A DNA stretch of 64,000 bases from Streptomyces sp. Tue 6430. Lineage in GTDB: Bacteria; Actinomycetota; Actinomycetes; Streptomycetales; Streptomycetaceae. The notes under the pieces are model-generated. The model was given only the letters and a program-made list of their open reading frames with translations. It searched no databases and was not told the origin of the DNA. Shown here in pieces: positions 47,647 through 58,070 of the stretch (positions are counted from its first letter, which is position 1; the number at the start of each line of letters is the position of its first letter). The DNA lies in assembly GCA_021568835.1 (NCBI GenBank), contig JAKGSH010000001.1:496001-560000 (forward strand). Reading direction: 5' to 3'. The position numbers and the translations under genes are program-made.

Positions 47647-48354
47647 ATGGCTCTGGCAACGCGGACGGACCGACGGTCGTCCATGGCGCGCACCGTGTGG
47701 CGCTCCTCCCTCGGCAAGAAGACGGTGATGGCCGTCAGCGGGATCGTCATGCTGCTGTACCTCGTCGCCCACATGATCGGGAACCTGAAGATCTTCTTCG
47801 GACCGGGCGAGTTCAACCACTACGCGCACTGGCTGCGCACGGTCGGCGAGCCGTTCATGCATGAGGAGTGGACGCTGTGGCTGATCCGGGTCGCGCTGGT
47901 CGTCGCGGTCGTCGCGCACGCCGTGTCCGCCTACCAGCTCAGCCGCCGCGACCTCAGGGCCCGCCCGGTCAAGTACGTCCACAAGAAGCCGCGGACGAGC
48001 TACGCCACGCGCACCATGCGCTGGGGCGGGATCATCCTCGGTCTCTTCATCGTCTGGCACCTCCTCGACCTGACGACCGGCACCGCGCATCCCGGCGGCT
48101 TCCAGGAGGGCCGGCCGTACCAGAACGTCGTGGACACCTTCTCCACCTGGTACGGCAACACCGTCTACATCGCCGCGGTGCTCGCCCTCGGCCTGCACGT
48201 CCGGCACGGCTTCTGGAGCGCCGCCCAGACCCTGGGCGCCGGCAGCCGCACCCGTGACCGCGCCCTCAAGACCGTCGCCGACGTCCTCGCACTGCTGCTC
48301 ACGGCCGGCTTCGTCGCCGTACCCGTGGGCGTCATGACCGGAGTGGTGAGCTGA
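47647..48354 (+). CDS. sdhC: Succinate dehydrogenase cytochrome b subunit
   Basis: A 235-residue membrane subunit of the five-helix b558 type that anchors the complex and carries haem for electron transfer to quinone. Helices include [20 protein letters not shown] and [20 protein letters not shown], with the haem-ligand His residues inside them and in [19 protein letters not shown]. It starts the three-gene operon; the flavoprotein gene begins one base after its stop. No strong ribosome site precedes the ATG. Confidence 0.93.
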   Translation: MALATRTDRRSSMARTVWRSSLGKKTVMAVSGIVMLLYLVAHMIGNLKIFFGPGEFNHYAHWLRTVGEPFMHEEWTLWLIRVALVVAVVAHAVSAYQLSRRDLRARPVKYVHKKPRTSYATRTMRWGGIILGLFIVWHLLDLTTGTAHPGGFQEGRPYQNVVDTFSTWYGNTVYIAAVLALGLHVRHGFWSAAQTLGAGSRTRDRALKTVADVLALLLTAGFVAVPVGVMTGVVS

Positions 48355-48355
48355 C

Positions 48356-50300
<1,945 letters not shown>

Positions 50301-50304
<4 letters not shown>

Positions 50305-51050
50305 GGCTCACCCTGCGCGTCTGGCGGCAGCGCAACGCCGACGCCGAAGGCGCCATGTCCACGTACGAGGTGGACGGGATCTCCTCCGACATGTCCTTCC
50401 TGGAGATGCTCGACACCCTCAACGAGGAACTCATCCTCAAGGGCGAGGACCCGGTCGCCTTCGACCACGACTGCCGCGAGGGCATCTGCGGCGCGTGCTC
50501 CCTCGTCATCAACGGCGACGCGCACGGCCCGGAGCGCACCACCACCTGCCAGCTGCACATGCGGTCCTTCGAGGACGGCGACACGATCGACGTCGAGCCG
50601 TGGCGGGCGTCCGCGTTCCCCGTGGTCAAGGACCTGGTCGTGGACCGCTCGGCCTTCGACCGCATCATCCAGGCGGGCGGCTACGTCACCGCGCCCACCG
50701 GCGCCGCCCCGGAGGCGCACGCCACGCCGGTGCCCAAGCCGGACGCCGACTTCGCGTTCGAACACGCCGAGTGCATCGGGTGCGGGGCCTGCGTGGCCGC
50801 CTGCCCCAACGGCGCGGCGATGCTGTTCACCTCCGCCAAGATCAACCACCTGAACGTCCTGCCGCAGGGCGCGCCGGAGCGCGAGACGCGGGTGCTGGAC
50901 ATGGTGGCGCAGATGGACGAGGAGGGCTTCGGCGGCTGCACCCTGGCCGGCGAGTGCGCCACCGCCTGCCCGAAGGGCATTCCGCTGGTCTCCATCACCG
51001 GCATGAACAAGGAGTGGCTGCGGGCCACCCGCAAGGCGGGCAAGCGCTGA
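50301..51050 (+). CDS. sdhB: Succinate dehydrogenase iron-sulfur subunit
   Basis: A 249-residue protein. The N-terminal 2Fe-2S domain carries [16 protein letters not shown] and TTTCQLHMR. The C-terminal domain carries [17 protein letters not shown] and [15 protein letters not shown] for the remaining clusters. It moves electrons from the flavin to the membrane subunit. ATGA overlaps the SdhA stop. Confidence 0.96.
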
Positions 51051-51104
51051 GACCCGGGCGCCGACCGCGTCGGGGAAGAGACGTTCGCCGAGGGCGCGGA
51101 CGGG

Positions 51105-51137
51105 CGGGACCGGGAGTGGTGCTCATCCCCGGTCCCG
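51105..51137. terminator. Imperfect hairpin between converging sdhB and gvpK
   Basis: CGGGACCGGGA at 51105-51115 pairs with TCCCCGGTCCCG at 51126-51137 with one bulge, in the 134-base gap between the two converging operons. Confidence 0.55.
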
Positions 51138-51184
51138 TCTCGCTTCCCCCTCCCGCACAGGGGCCGCGTCGGGAACCCCCGGCG

Positions 51185-51478
51185 TCACGGGCCCGGATCG
51201 GCGAGGAGCGGGCCGAGCGGACCGAGGTCCAGGTTGAGGTCGCTGCGCCGCAGCCCGTGCTGGGCGCACAGCTCGTCCATCCGCTCGTCCAGCAGCATCA
51301 GCGCGGTACCGAGCCGTTCCTCCTGGCCGGGGCTGAGCGTCCCCTCGTCGAAACGGCGTACCGCCTGACGCTCCATGAGCTGCCGCAGGAGTTCCACCAC
51401 GGTCAGGACCAGGGCCGCCAGGTCGTTCGTGACCCGTTCGGGGTCGAGGTCCAGCGCGTGGGCGCGCGGCGCCGTCAC
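51185..51478 (-). CDS. gvpK: Gas vesicle protein GvpK
   Basis: A 97-residue protein: VTNDLAALVLTVVELLRQLM, ERQAVRRFDEGTLSPGQEER and GLRRSDLNLDLGPLGPLL are typical of GvpK, an accessory protein for gas vesicle assembly. It is the last gene of the cluster and overlaps the preceding gene by four bases. Confidence 0.93.
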   Translation of the reverse strand: MTAPRAHALDLDPERVTNDLAALVLTVVELLRQLMERQAVRRFDEGTLSPGQEERLGTALMLLDERMDELCAQHGLRRSDLNLDLGPLGPLLADPGP

Positions 51479-51723
51479 AGCGGCCCGCTGTCCGGCCAGG
51501 GCGCCGGGACCCGGTCACTGACCGAGGCCAGCAGGGCGTGCAGGGAGATCCGCACCAGCGGCACGTCGGCGACGGACAGGACCAGGTCACCGCTGATCAC
51601 GACGCCGGTGGCCAGCACCCGGTCGAGCAGGTCGACGAGCGGCACCCCCACGGGCGCGTACGGTTCCGGGCCGTTCCACGGCACCGCCGTGCGGTCGGGG
51701 CCGCCCGCGATCGGCACGGTCAT
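51475..51723 (-). CDS. gvpS: GvpA-family minor gas vesicle protein (GvpS-like)
   Basis: An 82-residue protein of the GvpA/J/M/S family: PLVDLLDRVLATGVVISGDL, VLSVADVPLVRISLHALLAS. Its place between gvpL and gvpK matches gvpS in the S. coelicolor order. Minor GvpA-like proteins nucleate or shape the vesicle. Four-base overlaps on both sides. Confidence 0.88.
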   Translation of the reverse strand: MTVPIAGGPDRTAVPWNGPEPYAPVGVPLVDLLDRVLATGVVISGDLVLSVADVPLVRISLHALLASVSDRVPAPWPDSGPL

Positions 51724-52658
51724 GCGCGGACCCCCTCCCGCGCGTCGCACGTCACCTCGTCGAGGCGGGCGAAGGAGTACGGGATCCAGGGCCCCGACAG
51801 CGTGATCTCCACCGCCGCGCCCCCGGCGCCGCCCGGCCGGCGGACGGCCCCGAGGAAATCGGCACGCCGGTCGTCGTCCACCAGATAGGCCGCGTTGAGC
51901 AGCTGCGGGACGTTTCGGCCGGTCAGCTGCTCGCTCTGCGGCCGGTGCCGCGTCGCGGCGACGGCGTACCGCCGCAGCTCCCGGTCGACCGCGTCGGCCT
52001 GCGCCAGGGCCGACTCGCGTGCCTCGCGCTCGGTGCGCCGCCGGGCGCTCACCCGGCTCAGGTACGACCGCCCGGCCGCGGGGCCACCGGCCGTGGGGGC
52101 GCCGTCCTCCGGTCCGTCGTCCTCCGGTCGGTCGTTCGCCGGTCGGTCGTTCGCCGGTCCGTCGTCCCCGGCGACGCCGGACGCGGCACCGGACGTGCGC
52201 GCGGGCCCGGCGCGGTACACCTTCACCGCCCACTCGGTCCGGCCCCGCAGCCGGTCCAGCAGCGTGCGCAGCGAGGCCTGCCGGGCGGTCACGGCCCGTA
52301 CCGCGTTGTGGTCGTCGAGGTAGAGCGTCGCCATCGGCAGGGGGACGGCGGCACCCGCGCGGGCGGCCGTCTCCACCGCGCGGTGGTGGGCGCGGGCACA
52401 GCGCTCCAACTCCTCCGGCCGGTTGAGCCGCCGCGCGAGCGCCTCCTCGCCGAAGGCCGCCACGGGGACGTCCTGCACGACCAGCCGGAGCGCGCCCGCC
52501 TCGAGGATCCGCAGCGGACCGCCACCGTCATGGCCCGGCGTCACCGCGAGCACGTCGTCCGGCAAGGGGCTGTCCGTCACGGCGAACAGGCAGATGAGAC
52601 AGGGGCGCGACACGTCCTGTCCCGCCACGGTCGGCCGGTCGGCCGGGACACCCGTCAT
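51720..52658 (-). CDS. gvpL: Gas vesicle protein GvpL/GvpF family
   Basis: A 312-residue protein with the GvpL/F fold: LRLVVQDVPVAAFGEEALAR, VPLPMATLYLDDHNAVRAVT, TEWAVKVYRAG at the N-terminal half and FLGAVRRPGG, LSGPWIPYSFARL at the end. Between about residues 165 and 195 lies an acidic insertion of five-residue repeats (ANDRP, EDDGP) encoded by 15-base tandem units at about 52108-52170. Such repeats vary in number easily. Confidence 0.9.
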   Translation of the reverse strand: MTGVPADRPTVAGQDVSRPCLICLFAVTDSPLPDDVLAVTPGHDGGGPLRILEAGALRLVVQDVPVAAFGEEALARRLNRPEELERCARAHHRAVETAARAGAAVPLPMATLYLDDHNAVRAVTARQASLRTLLDRLRGRTEWAVKVYRAGPARTSGAASGVAGDDGPANDRPANDRPEDDGPEDGAPTAGGPAAGRSYLSRVSARRRTEREARESALAQADAVDRELRRYAVAATRHRPQSEQLTGRNVPQLLNAAYLVDDDRRADFLGAVRRPGGAGGAAVEITLSGPWIPYSFARLDEVTCDAREGVRA

Positions 52659-52999
52659 CGGATCACCTCCCGAGCGTCGGGTTCGGCGCCCTCCAGGGCG
52701 TCGAGACGGGCGCGCAGACGCGCGTTCTCCTCGGTGAGGGCGTCACGCGCGGCGCGCGAGGACAGCGCCGGGTCCGTCTCCCACCAGTCGATGCCCGCCT
52801 TCCTGGCGGTCTCGACGGAGGCGATGAACAGGCGCAGACGGATGGTGAGCAGCTCGATGTCCAGCAGGTCGATCTTGATGTCGCCCGCGATGACGATGCC
52901 CTTGTCCAGGACGCGTTCGAGCAGGTCCGCGAGGTTCCCGCCGAGCGGCGCGGCGGGCTGCGGATCGGGGCCCGCGGGCCAGGTGCCGAGGTCGGTCAC
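52655..52999 (-). CDS. gvpJ: Gas vesicle protein GvpJ
   Basis: A 114-residue GvpA-related protein: NLADLLERVLDKGIVIAGDI, KIDLLDIELLTIRLRLFIAS, then VETARKAGIDWWETDPALSS, the tail seen in GvpJ. A coiled-coil-like end (TEENARLRARLDALEG) follows. Minor structural protein. Confidence 0.9.
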   Translation of the reverse strand: MTDLGTWPAGPDPQPAAPLGGNLADLLERVLDKGIVIAGDIKIDLLDIELLTIRLRLFIASVETARKAGIDWWETDPALSSRAARDALTEENARLRARLDALEGAEPDAREVIR

Positions 53000-53244
53000 G
53001 GGGCGCCCTCCGTGTACCTGACGGGACTCTCGAGGCGTTCGAGCAGCCGCTCCTCCTCCTTCTCGAACGCCGCCTCGTCGATGGCGCCCTCCTCCAGGGC
53101 CCGGTTGAGTGCCGCCAGACGCGCCTGCACCGCCCGGGGGTCGTAGGTCTGGCGCTCGGCCTCCTGGAGCAGGTGGTCGGCGACCCAGAGCGTGCCGCGC
53201 ACCGGGGCGAGGGGCAGGAGCAGGAGTCCGCTCACGAGTCCCAC
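52996..53244 (-). CDS. gvpG: Gas vesicle protein GvpG
   Basis: An 82-residue protein: GLLLLPLAPVRGTLWVADHL, LNRALEEGAIDEAAFEKEEE. Small accessory GvpG family. GTG start at 53244, four bases after the gvpF stop; overlaps gvpJ by four bases. Confidence 0.92.
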   Translation of the reverse strand: MGLVSGLLLLPLAPVRGTLWVADHLLQEAERQTYDPRAVQARLAALNRALEEGAIDEAAFEKEEERLLERLESPVRYTEGAP

Positions 53245-53248
53245 CGCG

Positions 53249-54022
53249 TCACCTGCCCCTGCCGGCCGTGGTGGGCGGGGTGTCGACGAAGCTGTAGCAC
53301 GGCAACGGCCCGGTGAGACTGAGCGCCAGCCGGTTCCCGCAGTGGCGCGCCTGGGTGGCGACGGCCCGGCGGAAGCCCCGCTCGTCGGCCGAGCGCAGCA
53401 GGAACGACGTGCTCAGCACCTGCTCGTCGTCGACCGGCCCCTGCGCGGTGCGCACGGCGAGCGGGGCCAGCCGGGCCAGCACCTCCCGCGCCGCGTGCCG
53501 CGCCTCGCGGGCGACGCCCCGGGCGAGTGCCTCGCCCAGGCGTACGTTCGCCTCGTAGCCGGGGTGCTGCCGGGTCCGGCGGGCGAGCGCCCGCAGACCG
53601 TCGTCCCGGCGCACGAGGTCGGCGAAGCACCCGGGTACGACGGTGCCCTTCACGTTCATCTCCACACAGTCCCGGACCCCGTCGAGCTGCCCGGTCAGGT
53701 GGGTCCGGCCCGTGCGGAGCCGGCCGCGCAGTGCCTCCGCGTCGCGCGTGAGGACGGCGAACCGCATGGGCAGGACGGGCCCCTGCGCGATGAGTTCGTC
53801 GAGCACCGACTGATGGGCCGTCAGGTCCCGTCGGCGGGCCCTGAGCCGCGCCGGGGCGTCCGAGACCGCGGCGCACAGCCCGGCCTCGGTCAGCAGCCGC
53901 ACCGGCGCGCCGTCCACCCCGGGCGCGCGCGGCGGACGGACGCCCGCGGGGGTGATGCCGTAGACGTAGAGGGTGCCGAGCGTGCCGGCGGTGGTGAGGG
54001 GGGCGGTGCCCGTCACGGTCAT
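53249..54022 (-). CDS. gvpF: Gas vesicle protein GvpF
   Basis: A 257-residue GvpL/F-family protein: GTLYVYGITPAGVRPPRAPG, HQSVLDELIAQGPVLPMRFA and LALSLTGPLPCYSF, with the usual ferredoxin-like N-terminal and C-terminal halves. GvpF binds GvpA during vesicle assembly. Overlaps gvpA by four bases. Confidence 0.93.
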   Translation of the reverse strand: MTVTGTAPLTTAGTLGTLYVYGITPAGVRPPRAPGVDGAPVRLLTEAGLCAAVSDAPARLRARRRDLTAHQSVLDELIAQGPVLPMRFAVLTRDAEALRGRLRTGRTHLTGQLDGVRDCVEMNVKGTVVPGCFADLVRRDDGLRALARRTRQHPGYEANVRLGEALARGVAREARHAAREVLARLAPLAVRTAQGPVDDEQVLSTSFLLRSADERGFRRAVATQARHCGNRLALSLTGPLPCYSFVDTPPTTAGRGR

Positions 54023-54534
54023 TGCTTCTCCTCCGTGCGGCGCCGGGGCCGCGGGCGGTCGTCGTCACCGGCGGCCCTGCGGCCGGCGGCCGGACGCGTC
54101 CCGGCCGGGCGGCGGCGCGGGCGTTCGGGGCGCGGGGCGGGCTCGCGGACGTCGTCGTCGAGGTCCTCGTCGGCCTCCACGGCGTCGTCGTCCGGGCTGA
54201 GGATGTCGCGCACCTTGTCGGTCAGGGACCGGGCCGTGCGCTTCGCGCCCGCCTTGGCGACGGTCTTGGCGACCGGACCGCCGAACAGCTCGGGCACGGT
54301 CCTGGTCCGCGTGTCGTTCTCCAGGTCGAGACGGTTGCACGCCTCGGCGAAGCGCAGGTAGGTGTCGACGCTGGCGACCACGATCCGCGCGTCGACCTTG
54401 AGGATCTCGATGCCGACCAGTGAGACGCGCAGGAAGACGTCGATCACCATGCCGCGGTCGAGGATGAGCTCCAGCACGTCGTAGAGGGTTCCGGCGCGGG
54501 GCGCGCAGACGACCTCGTCGGTGTAGACGGTCAT
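54019..54534 (-). CDS. gvpA: Major gas vesicle shell protein GvpA, long-tailed
   Basis: A 171-residue GvpA. Residues 14-75 are the ribbed shell unit (TLYDVLELILDRGMVIDVFL, RVSLVGIEILKVDARIVVAS). The shell protein is usually about 70 residues in cyanobacteria, but here some 95 more follow: a helical KTVAKAGAKRTARSLTDKVR part, an acidic block (DDDAVEADEDLDDDV) and an Arg/Pro-rich end. Such tails occur in actinobacterial GvpA-like proteins. GGAAGGA precedes the ATG. Confidence 0.92.
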   Translation of the reverse strand: MTVYTDEVVCAPRAGTLYDVLELILDRGMVIDVFLRVSLVGIEILKVDARIVVASVDTYLRFAEACNRLDLENDTRTRTVPELFGGPVAKTVAKAGAKRTARSLTDKVRDILSPDDDAVEADEDLDDDVREPAPRPERPRRRPAGTRPAAGRRAAGDDDRPRPRRRTEEKQ

Positions 54535-54571
54535 GCGGCGGTCCTTCCGGGGGACGGGCCTGAGGGTCCGG

Positions 54572-54895
54572 TCACTGGTCCTGGGCCCCGCGCCGGTACC
54601 GGGCGACGCGGCGGTACTGCACCAGTTCGCCCGCCGGGTCCAGCTCGACCTGGTAGGTGGCGAGCAGACTGGTGGTGTCGGGGATGCGCGCCAGCTCGAG
54701 CACGTCGACGTCGACGATCCAGCCGTCGTCCTCGCTCCGGCACACCGCGGAGACCCCTTCCAGGCGGTGACGGATCAGCTCGGTCAGCGCCTCGGCGGCG
54801 CACCGGGCGGCCTCGCGCGCACCGCGCACGGTCCGTCGGCGGGTGGCGGACGAGACCGGTGCACGACGCCGTCCGCCGGTTCCGGCTTCTGTCAT
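54572..54895 (-). CDS. gvpO: Gas vesicle protein GvpO
   Basis: A 107-residue protein: AEALTELIRHRLEGVSAVCR, DDGWIVDVDVLELARIPDTT and LLATYQVELDPAGELVQYRR are GvpO hallmarks. First gene of the cluster, 37 bases before gvpA. ATG at 54895 has only a weak ribosome site. Confidence 0.92.
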   Translation of the reverse strand: MTEAGTGGRRRAPVSSATRRRTVRGAREAARCAAEALTELIRHRLEGVSAVCRSEDDGWIVDVDVLELARIPDTTSLLATYQVELDPAGELVQYRRVARYRRGAQDQ

Positions 54896-55337
54896 ACGGC
54901 CCACTCTCGCCGCGGGAACCGCCGCGCGCGTGCGCAACTGGGCCATCCGGGCCGCTGCCCCTCGTACAAGGGAGTCCGGCGGCGCCACCGGAGCGGAGCC
55001 GTGGCGGGGACGCGCGCCGGGACCCGCGGTCGGTCCTGCGCCGGGGTCCTGCGGCCGGTCCTGCGCGGGGACCCGCGCCCGGGCGTGTGGCGGGCTCCCC
55101 GCGCGGCCGGTTCCGGTGGCGCCGTCGGAGCCGTGGCGGGGCGGTCCCGTGGCGGGGCGGTCCCGTGTCGGGGTGCGTGGTCGGCTCGCCGCGCGCGCCG
55201 TTCAACAACCCCACATCCCTGCTCCGGGCACAGGTCACGCGCCCGCCAGCCGGCATCGGGAGAACAGGAGCGGGCGGCCGCACACCACCGGCCCGTCCGT
55301 CCCCTCCGGCCGAACGGCCCGTGACCTGGAGAGAGCC
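54896..55337. other. Divergent region between gvpO and olsB with a 16-bp tandem repeat
   Basis: About 440 bases holding the promoters of both operons. GTGGCGGGGCGGTCCC occurs twice in tandem at 55133-55148 and 55149-55164. Related GGGACCCGCG-type pieces lie nearby. No gene and no named site were seen. Confidence 0.5.
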
Positions 55338-56111
55338 ATGACCACCGTAATCGCTCCGGACGCCCCGCCGCTGCCCGCGGCCCCCTCCCGCTACCTCGTG
55401 ACCCTCGCCCGCGACGAGGCCGACGTGCGGGCCGCGCAGCGGCTGCGGCACGACGTCTTCGCCGGGGAGATGGGCGCCCTGCTCACGTCCGCGCAGCCCG
55501 GCCTCGACGTCGACCCCTTCGACGCCCACTGCGACCACCTGCTGGTGCGCGACGCCGACACCGGCCAGGTCGTCGGCACCTACCGGCTGCTGCCGCCGGA
55601 GCGCGCCGCGGTGGCCGGCCGGCTCTACTCCGAGGCCGAGTTCGACCTGACGCCGCTGCGCGGCATCCGGCCCGGCCTCGTGGAGGTCGGCCGCTCCTGC
55701 GTCCACCCCGACCACCGCGACGGCACCGTCATCGGACTCATATGGGCCGGCATCGCCCGCTACATGGTCGACAACGGCCACGAATGGCTGGCCGGCTGCT
55801 GCTCCGTCCCGCTCGCCGACGGCGGCACCGCCGCGGCCGCCACCTGGGAGCGGGTACGGGACAAGCACCTGGCACCCGAGGAGTTCCGGGTCCGCCCGCG
55901 GCTGCCGTGGGTGCCGCAGCCGGGCCTGGCTCTGCCCGCCCGCACCGAGCTGCCGGCCCTGCTGCGTGGCTATCTCCGCCTCGGCGCCTGGGTGTGCGGC
56001 GAGCCCGCCCACGACCCGGACTTCGGGGTCGCCGACCTGTACGTGCTGCTGTCGATGCGCCGGGTCAACCCGCGCTATCTGCGGCACTTCCTCTCCCTCG
56101 TCCCGGCCTGA
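55338..56111 (+). CDS. olsB: Ornithine N-acyltransferase (OlsB-like, GNAT fold)
   Basis: A 257-residue acyl-ACP-dependent acyltransferase that makes lyso-ornithine lipid. Seen are RAAQRLRHDVFAGEMGALL, DPFDAHCDHLLVRDADTGQV, VGTYRLLPPERAA, VEVGRSCVHPDHRDGTVIGL and the end FGVADLYVLLSMRRVNPRYL, all typical of OlsB. GGAGAGAG precedes the ATG. Its TGA shares bases with the start of the next gene, an OlsA-like acyltransferase. Confidence 0.9.
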   Translation: MTTVIAPDAPPLPAAPSRYLVTLARDEADVRAAQRLRHDVFAGEMGALLTSAQPGLDVDPFDAHCDHLLVRDADTGQVVGTYRLLPPERAAVAGRLYSEAEFDLTPLRGIRPGLVEVGRSCVHPDHRDGTVIGLIWAGIARYMVDNGHEWLAGCCSVPLADGGTAAAATWERVRDKHLAPEEFRVRPRLPWVPQPGLALPARTELPALLRGYLRLGAWVCGEPAHDPDFGVADLYVLLSMRRVNPRYLRHFLSLVPA

Positions 56112-56970
56112 TGGGCGCCTGGCCGCCCAGCGCGCCCTGCACCCCCGGGGCGTGCGTGGAGGCGTCGGGCTCCGCCGCCGCCGTACCGCGGGCGGTGCTG
56201 CGGCTCGTGGCGGTCGTGGCACTGCTGCTGGCCGGGATCGCGCTGCTGCCGGTCGGCGGCAAGGTCCCGGCCGCACTGGTGCGCCGGTGGGCGGGGGCCG
56301 TCGTGCGGGCCGCCGGGTCCGGGCGCGGTTCAGCGGTGCCGCCGCGCCCGACGGCGGTCTGTTGCTGGTCGCCAACCACATCTCCTGGCTGGACGTCCCC
56401 CTGCTGGCCATGGTCCGCCCGGCCCGGATGATCGCCAAGGCCGAGATACGGCGGTGGCCCGTCGCGGGGCCGCTGGCCGCCCGCGGCGGCGTCCTGTTCA
56501 TCGACCGTCACCGGCTGCGCGGCCTCCCGGACACGGTCGCCGACATCGCCGGACTGCTGCGCTCGGGGGCGGCCGTCGGCGTCTTCCCCGAGGGCAGCAC
56601 GTGGTGCGGCCGGGCCCAGGGCACCTTCCGCCGGGCCGTCTTCCAGGCGGCCCTGGACGCCGGGGTGCCGGTCCAGCCCGTCCGCATCCGCTACCGGCTC
56701 ACCGGGGGCGCGCCCACGACCGTTCCCGCGTTCGTCGGGGAGGACTCGCTGCTCGCCTCGCTGTGGCGGGTGGTCATGGCGGACGGACTGGTGGCCGAGG
56801 CGGAGGTGCGCCCCGTGCTCCGGCCCGGCGCCCACGCCGACCGCCGGGCGCTGGCCCGGGCGGCCCAGCGCCGGACCGGGCCCGCCCCGGCGGGGCCGGG
56901 GCACGCGGTGCCCGGCGGGCGGGATGACGTGGCTCCGTCCCGACCCGTCGAACCGCAAGGAGAAATGTAG
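56111..56970 (+). CDS. olsA: Lyso-ornithine lipid/1-acylglycerol-3-phosphate acyltransferase (OlsA-like), frameshifted
   Basis: About 286 residues. An N-terminal membrane helix (VLRLVAVVALLLAGIALLPV) leads to the PlsC fold with NHISWLD (NHx4D active site), GVLFIDRHRLRGLPDTV, and VGVFPEGSTWCG. It adds the second acyl chain to lyso-ornithine lipid. One G is lost in the run at 56315-56317. The TGATG overlap with olsB shows translational coupling. Confidence 0.9.
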
Positions 56971-57044
56971 CGATTTGTCTGTTTCTTATGTCCCGGGGCG
57001 GTGACCCGAACGGAGATGCCGTCACGTGAAGGGAGGGCGATGCC

Positions 57045-57956
57045 ATGATCGCCCGCGAGGAAATCAGGAACGTGCTGGACCATCCCGTCTTCGACGGGGA
57101 GGGCCACAAGGTCGGCGAAGCCAAGCACATCTTCTTCGACGACGTGACCGGGCAACCCGAATGGGTCACGGTCAAGACGGGCTTCTTCGGCACGAACGAG
57201 TCCTTCGTGCCGATCCGCGACGCCTCGATGGTGGAGGACCACATCGAGGTCCCCTACGCCAAGGACCGGATCAAGGGCGCGCCCAACGTCGACGTCGACT
57301 CCGGCGGACACCTCTCGGAGTCCGAGGAGCACCGCCTGTACGACTACTACGGCATCGACTGGGGCGGCGTCCTGGAGGACGACACCTCCGGCGGGACCGG
57401 CTGGGCCGCGGGCACGGGCACCTCCGCCGCGGCGGCCGGCACGGCGGCGGGAACCGCTCCCGGCGTGCGACCGGGAGAGGCGGACGCAGGCCACCGGGCG
57501 AGCCGGGTCGGCGACGAGGCGATGCCCCGCTCCGACGACGCCATGACCCGCTCCGAGGAGCAGATGCACGTCGGCGTCGAGCGGCGTGAGACCGGACGCG
57601 CCCGACTGCGCAAGTACGTGGTCACCGAGGAGGTCGAGACGACCGTGCCGGTGCGCAGGGAGGAGGTGCGCGTCGAGCGCGAGCCCATCACCGAGGCCAA
57701 CCGCGACGCCGCGCTCTCCGGGCCGGAGATCAGCGAGGCCGAGCACGAGGTCGTCCTCCACGAGGAACGTCCCGTGGTGGAGACCGAGACCGTGCCGGTG
57801 GAACGGGTCCGGCTGACCGCGGACGAGCAGAACGATGAGGAGACCGTACGCGGTCAGGTGCGCAAGGAACGCCTCGAGACCGAGGGCGTCGAGACCGGGC
57901 ACATCGAGAACGAGGGGTACGACGACGACAACCCGTCCGGCCCCCGGCGGAGTTGA
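57045..57956 (+). CDS. PRC-barrel and DUF2382 domain stress protein
   Basis: A 303-residue acidic protein. The N-terminal PRC barrel spans about 1-110 (LDHPVFDGEGHKVGEAKHIF, ESFVPIRDASMVEDHIEVPY), a Gly/Ala/Thr linker follows, and the C-terminal DUF2382 domain spans about 180-295 (VGVERRETGRARLRKYVVTE, VPVRREEVRVEREPIT, VVLHEERPVVETETVPVERV). This pairing is common in actinobacteria and in Deinococcus stress proteins; the role is unknown. GGGAGG precedes the ATG. Confidence 0.93.
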   Translation: MIAREEIRNVLDHPVFDGEGHKVGEAKHIFFDDVTGQPEWVTVKTGFFGTNESFVPIRDASMVEDHIEVPYAKDRIKGAPNVDVDSGGHLSESEEHRLYDYYGIDWGGVLEDDTSGGTGWAAGTGTSAAAAGTAAGTAPGVRPGEADAGHRASRVGDEAMPRSDDAMTRSEEQMHVGVERRETGRARLRKYVVTEEVETTVPVRREEVRVEREPITEANRDAALSGPEISEAEHEVVLHEERPVVETETVPVERVRLTADEQNDEETVRGQVRKERLETEGVETGHIENEGYDDDNPSGPRRS

Positions 57957-58070
57957 CCACCCGTCAGTTCGACGTGCCGAGCCGCGCGGCCGCCCCGGCC
58001 GTACGGTGACGCGGCGGGCGGCGGCACCGGCCGCCGCCCGTACGGCCGGCCGCGTGCCCGGTGTACCGGA

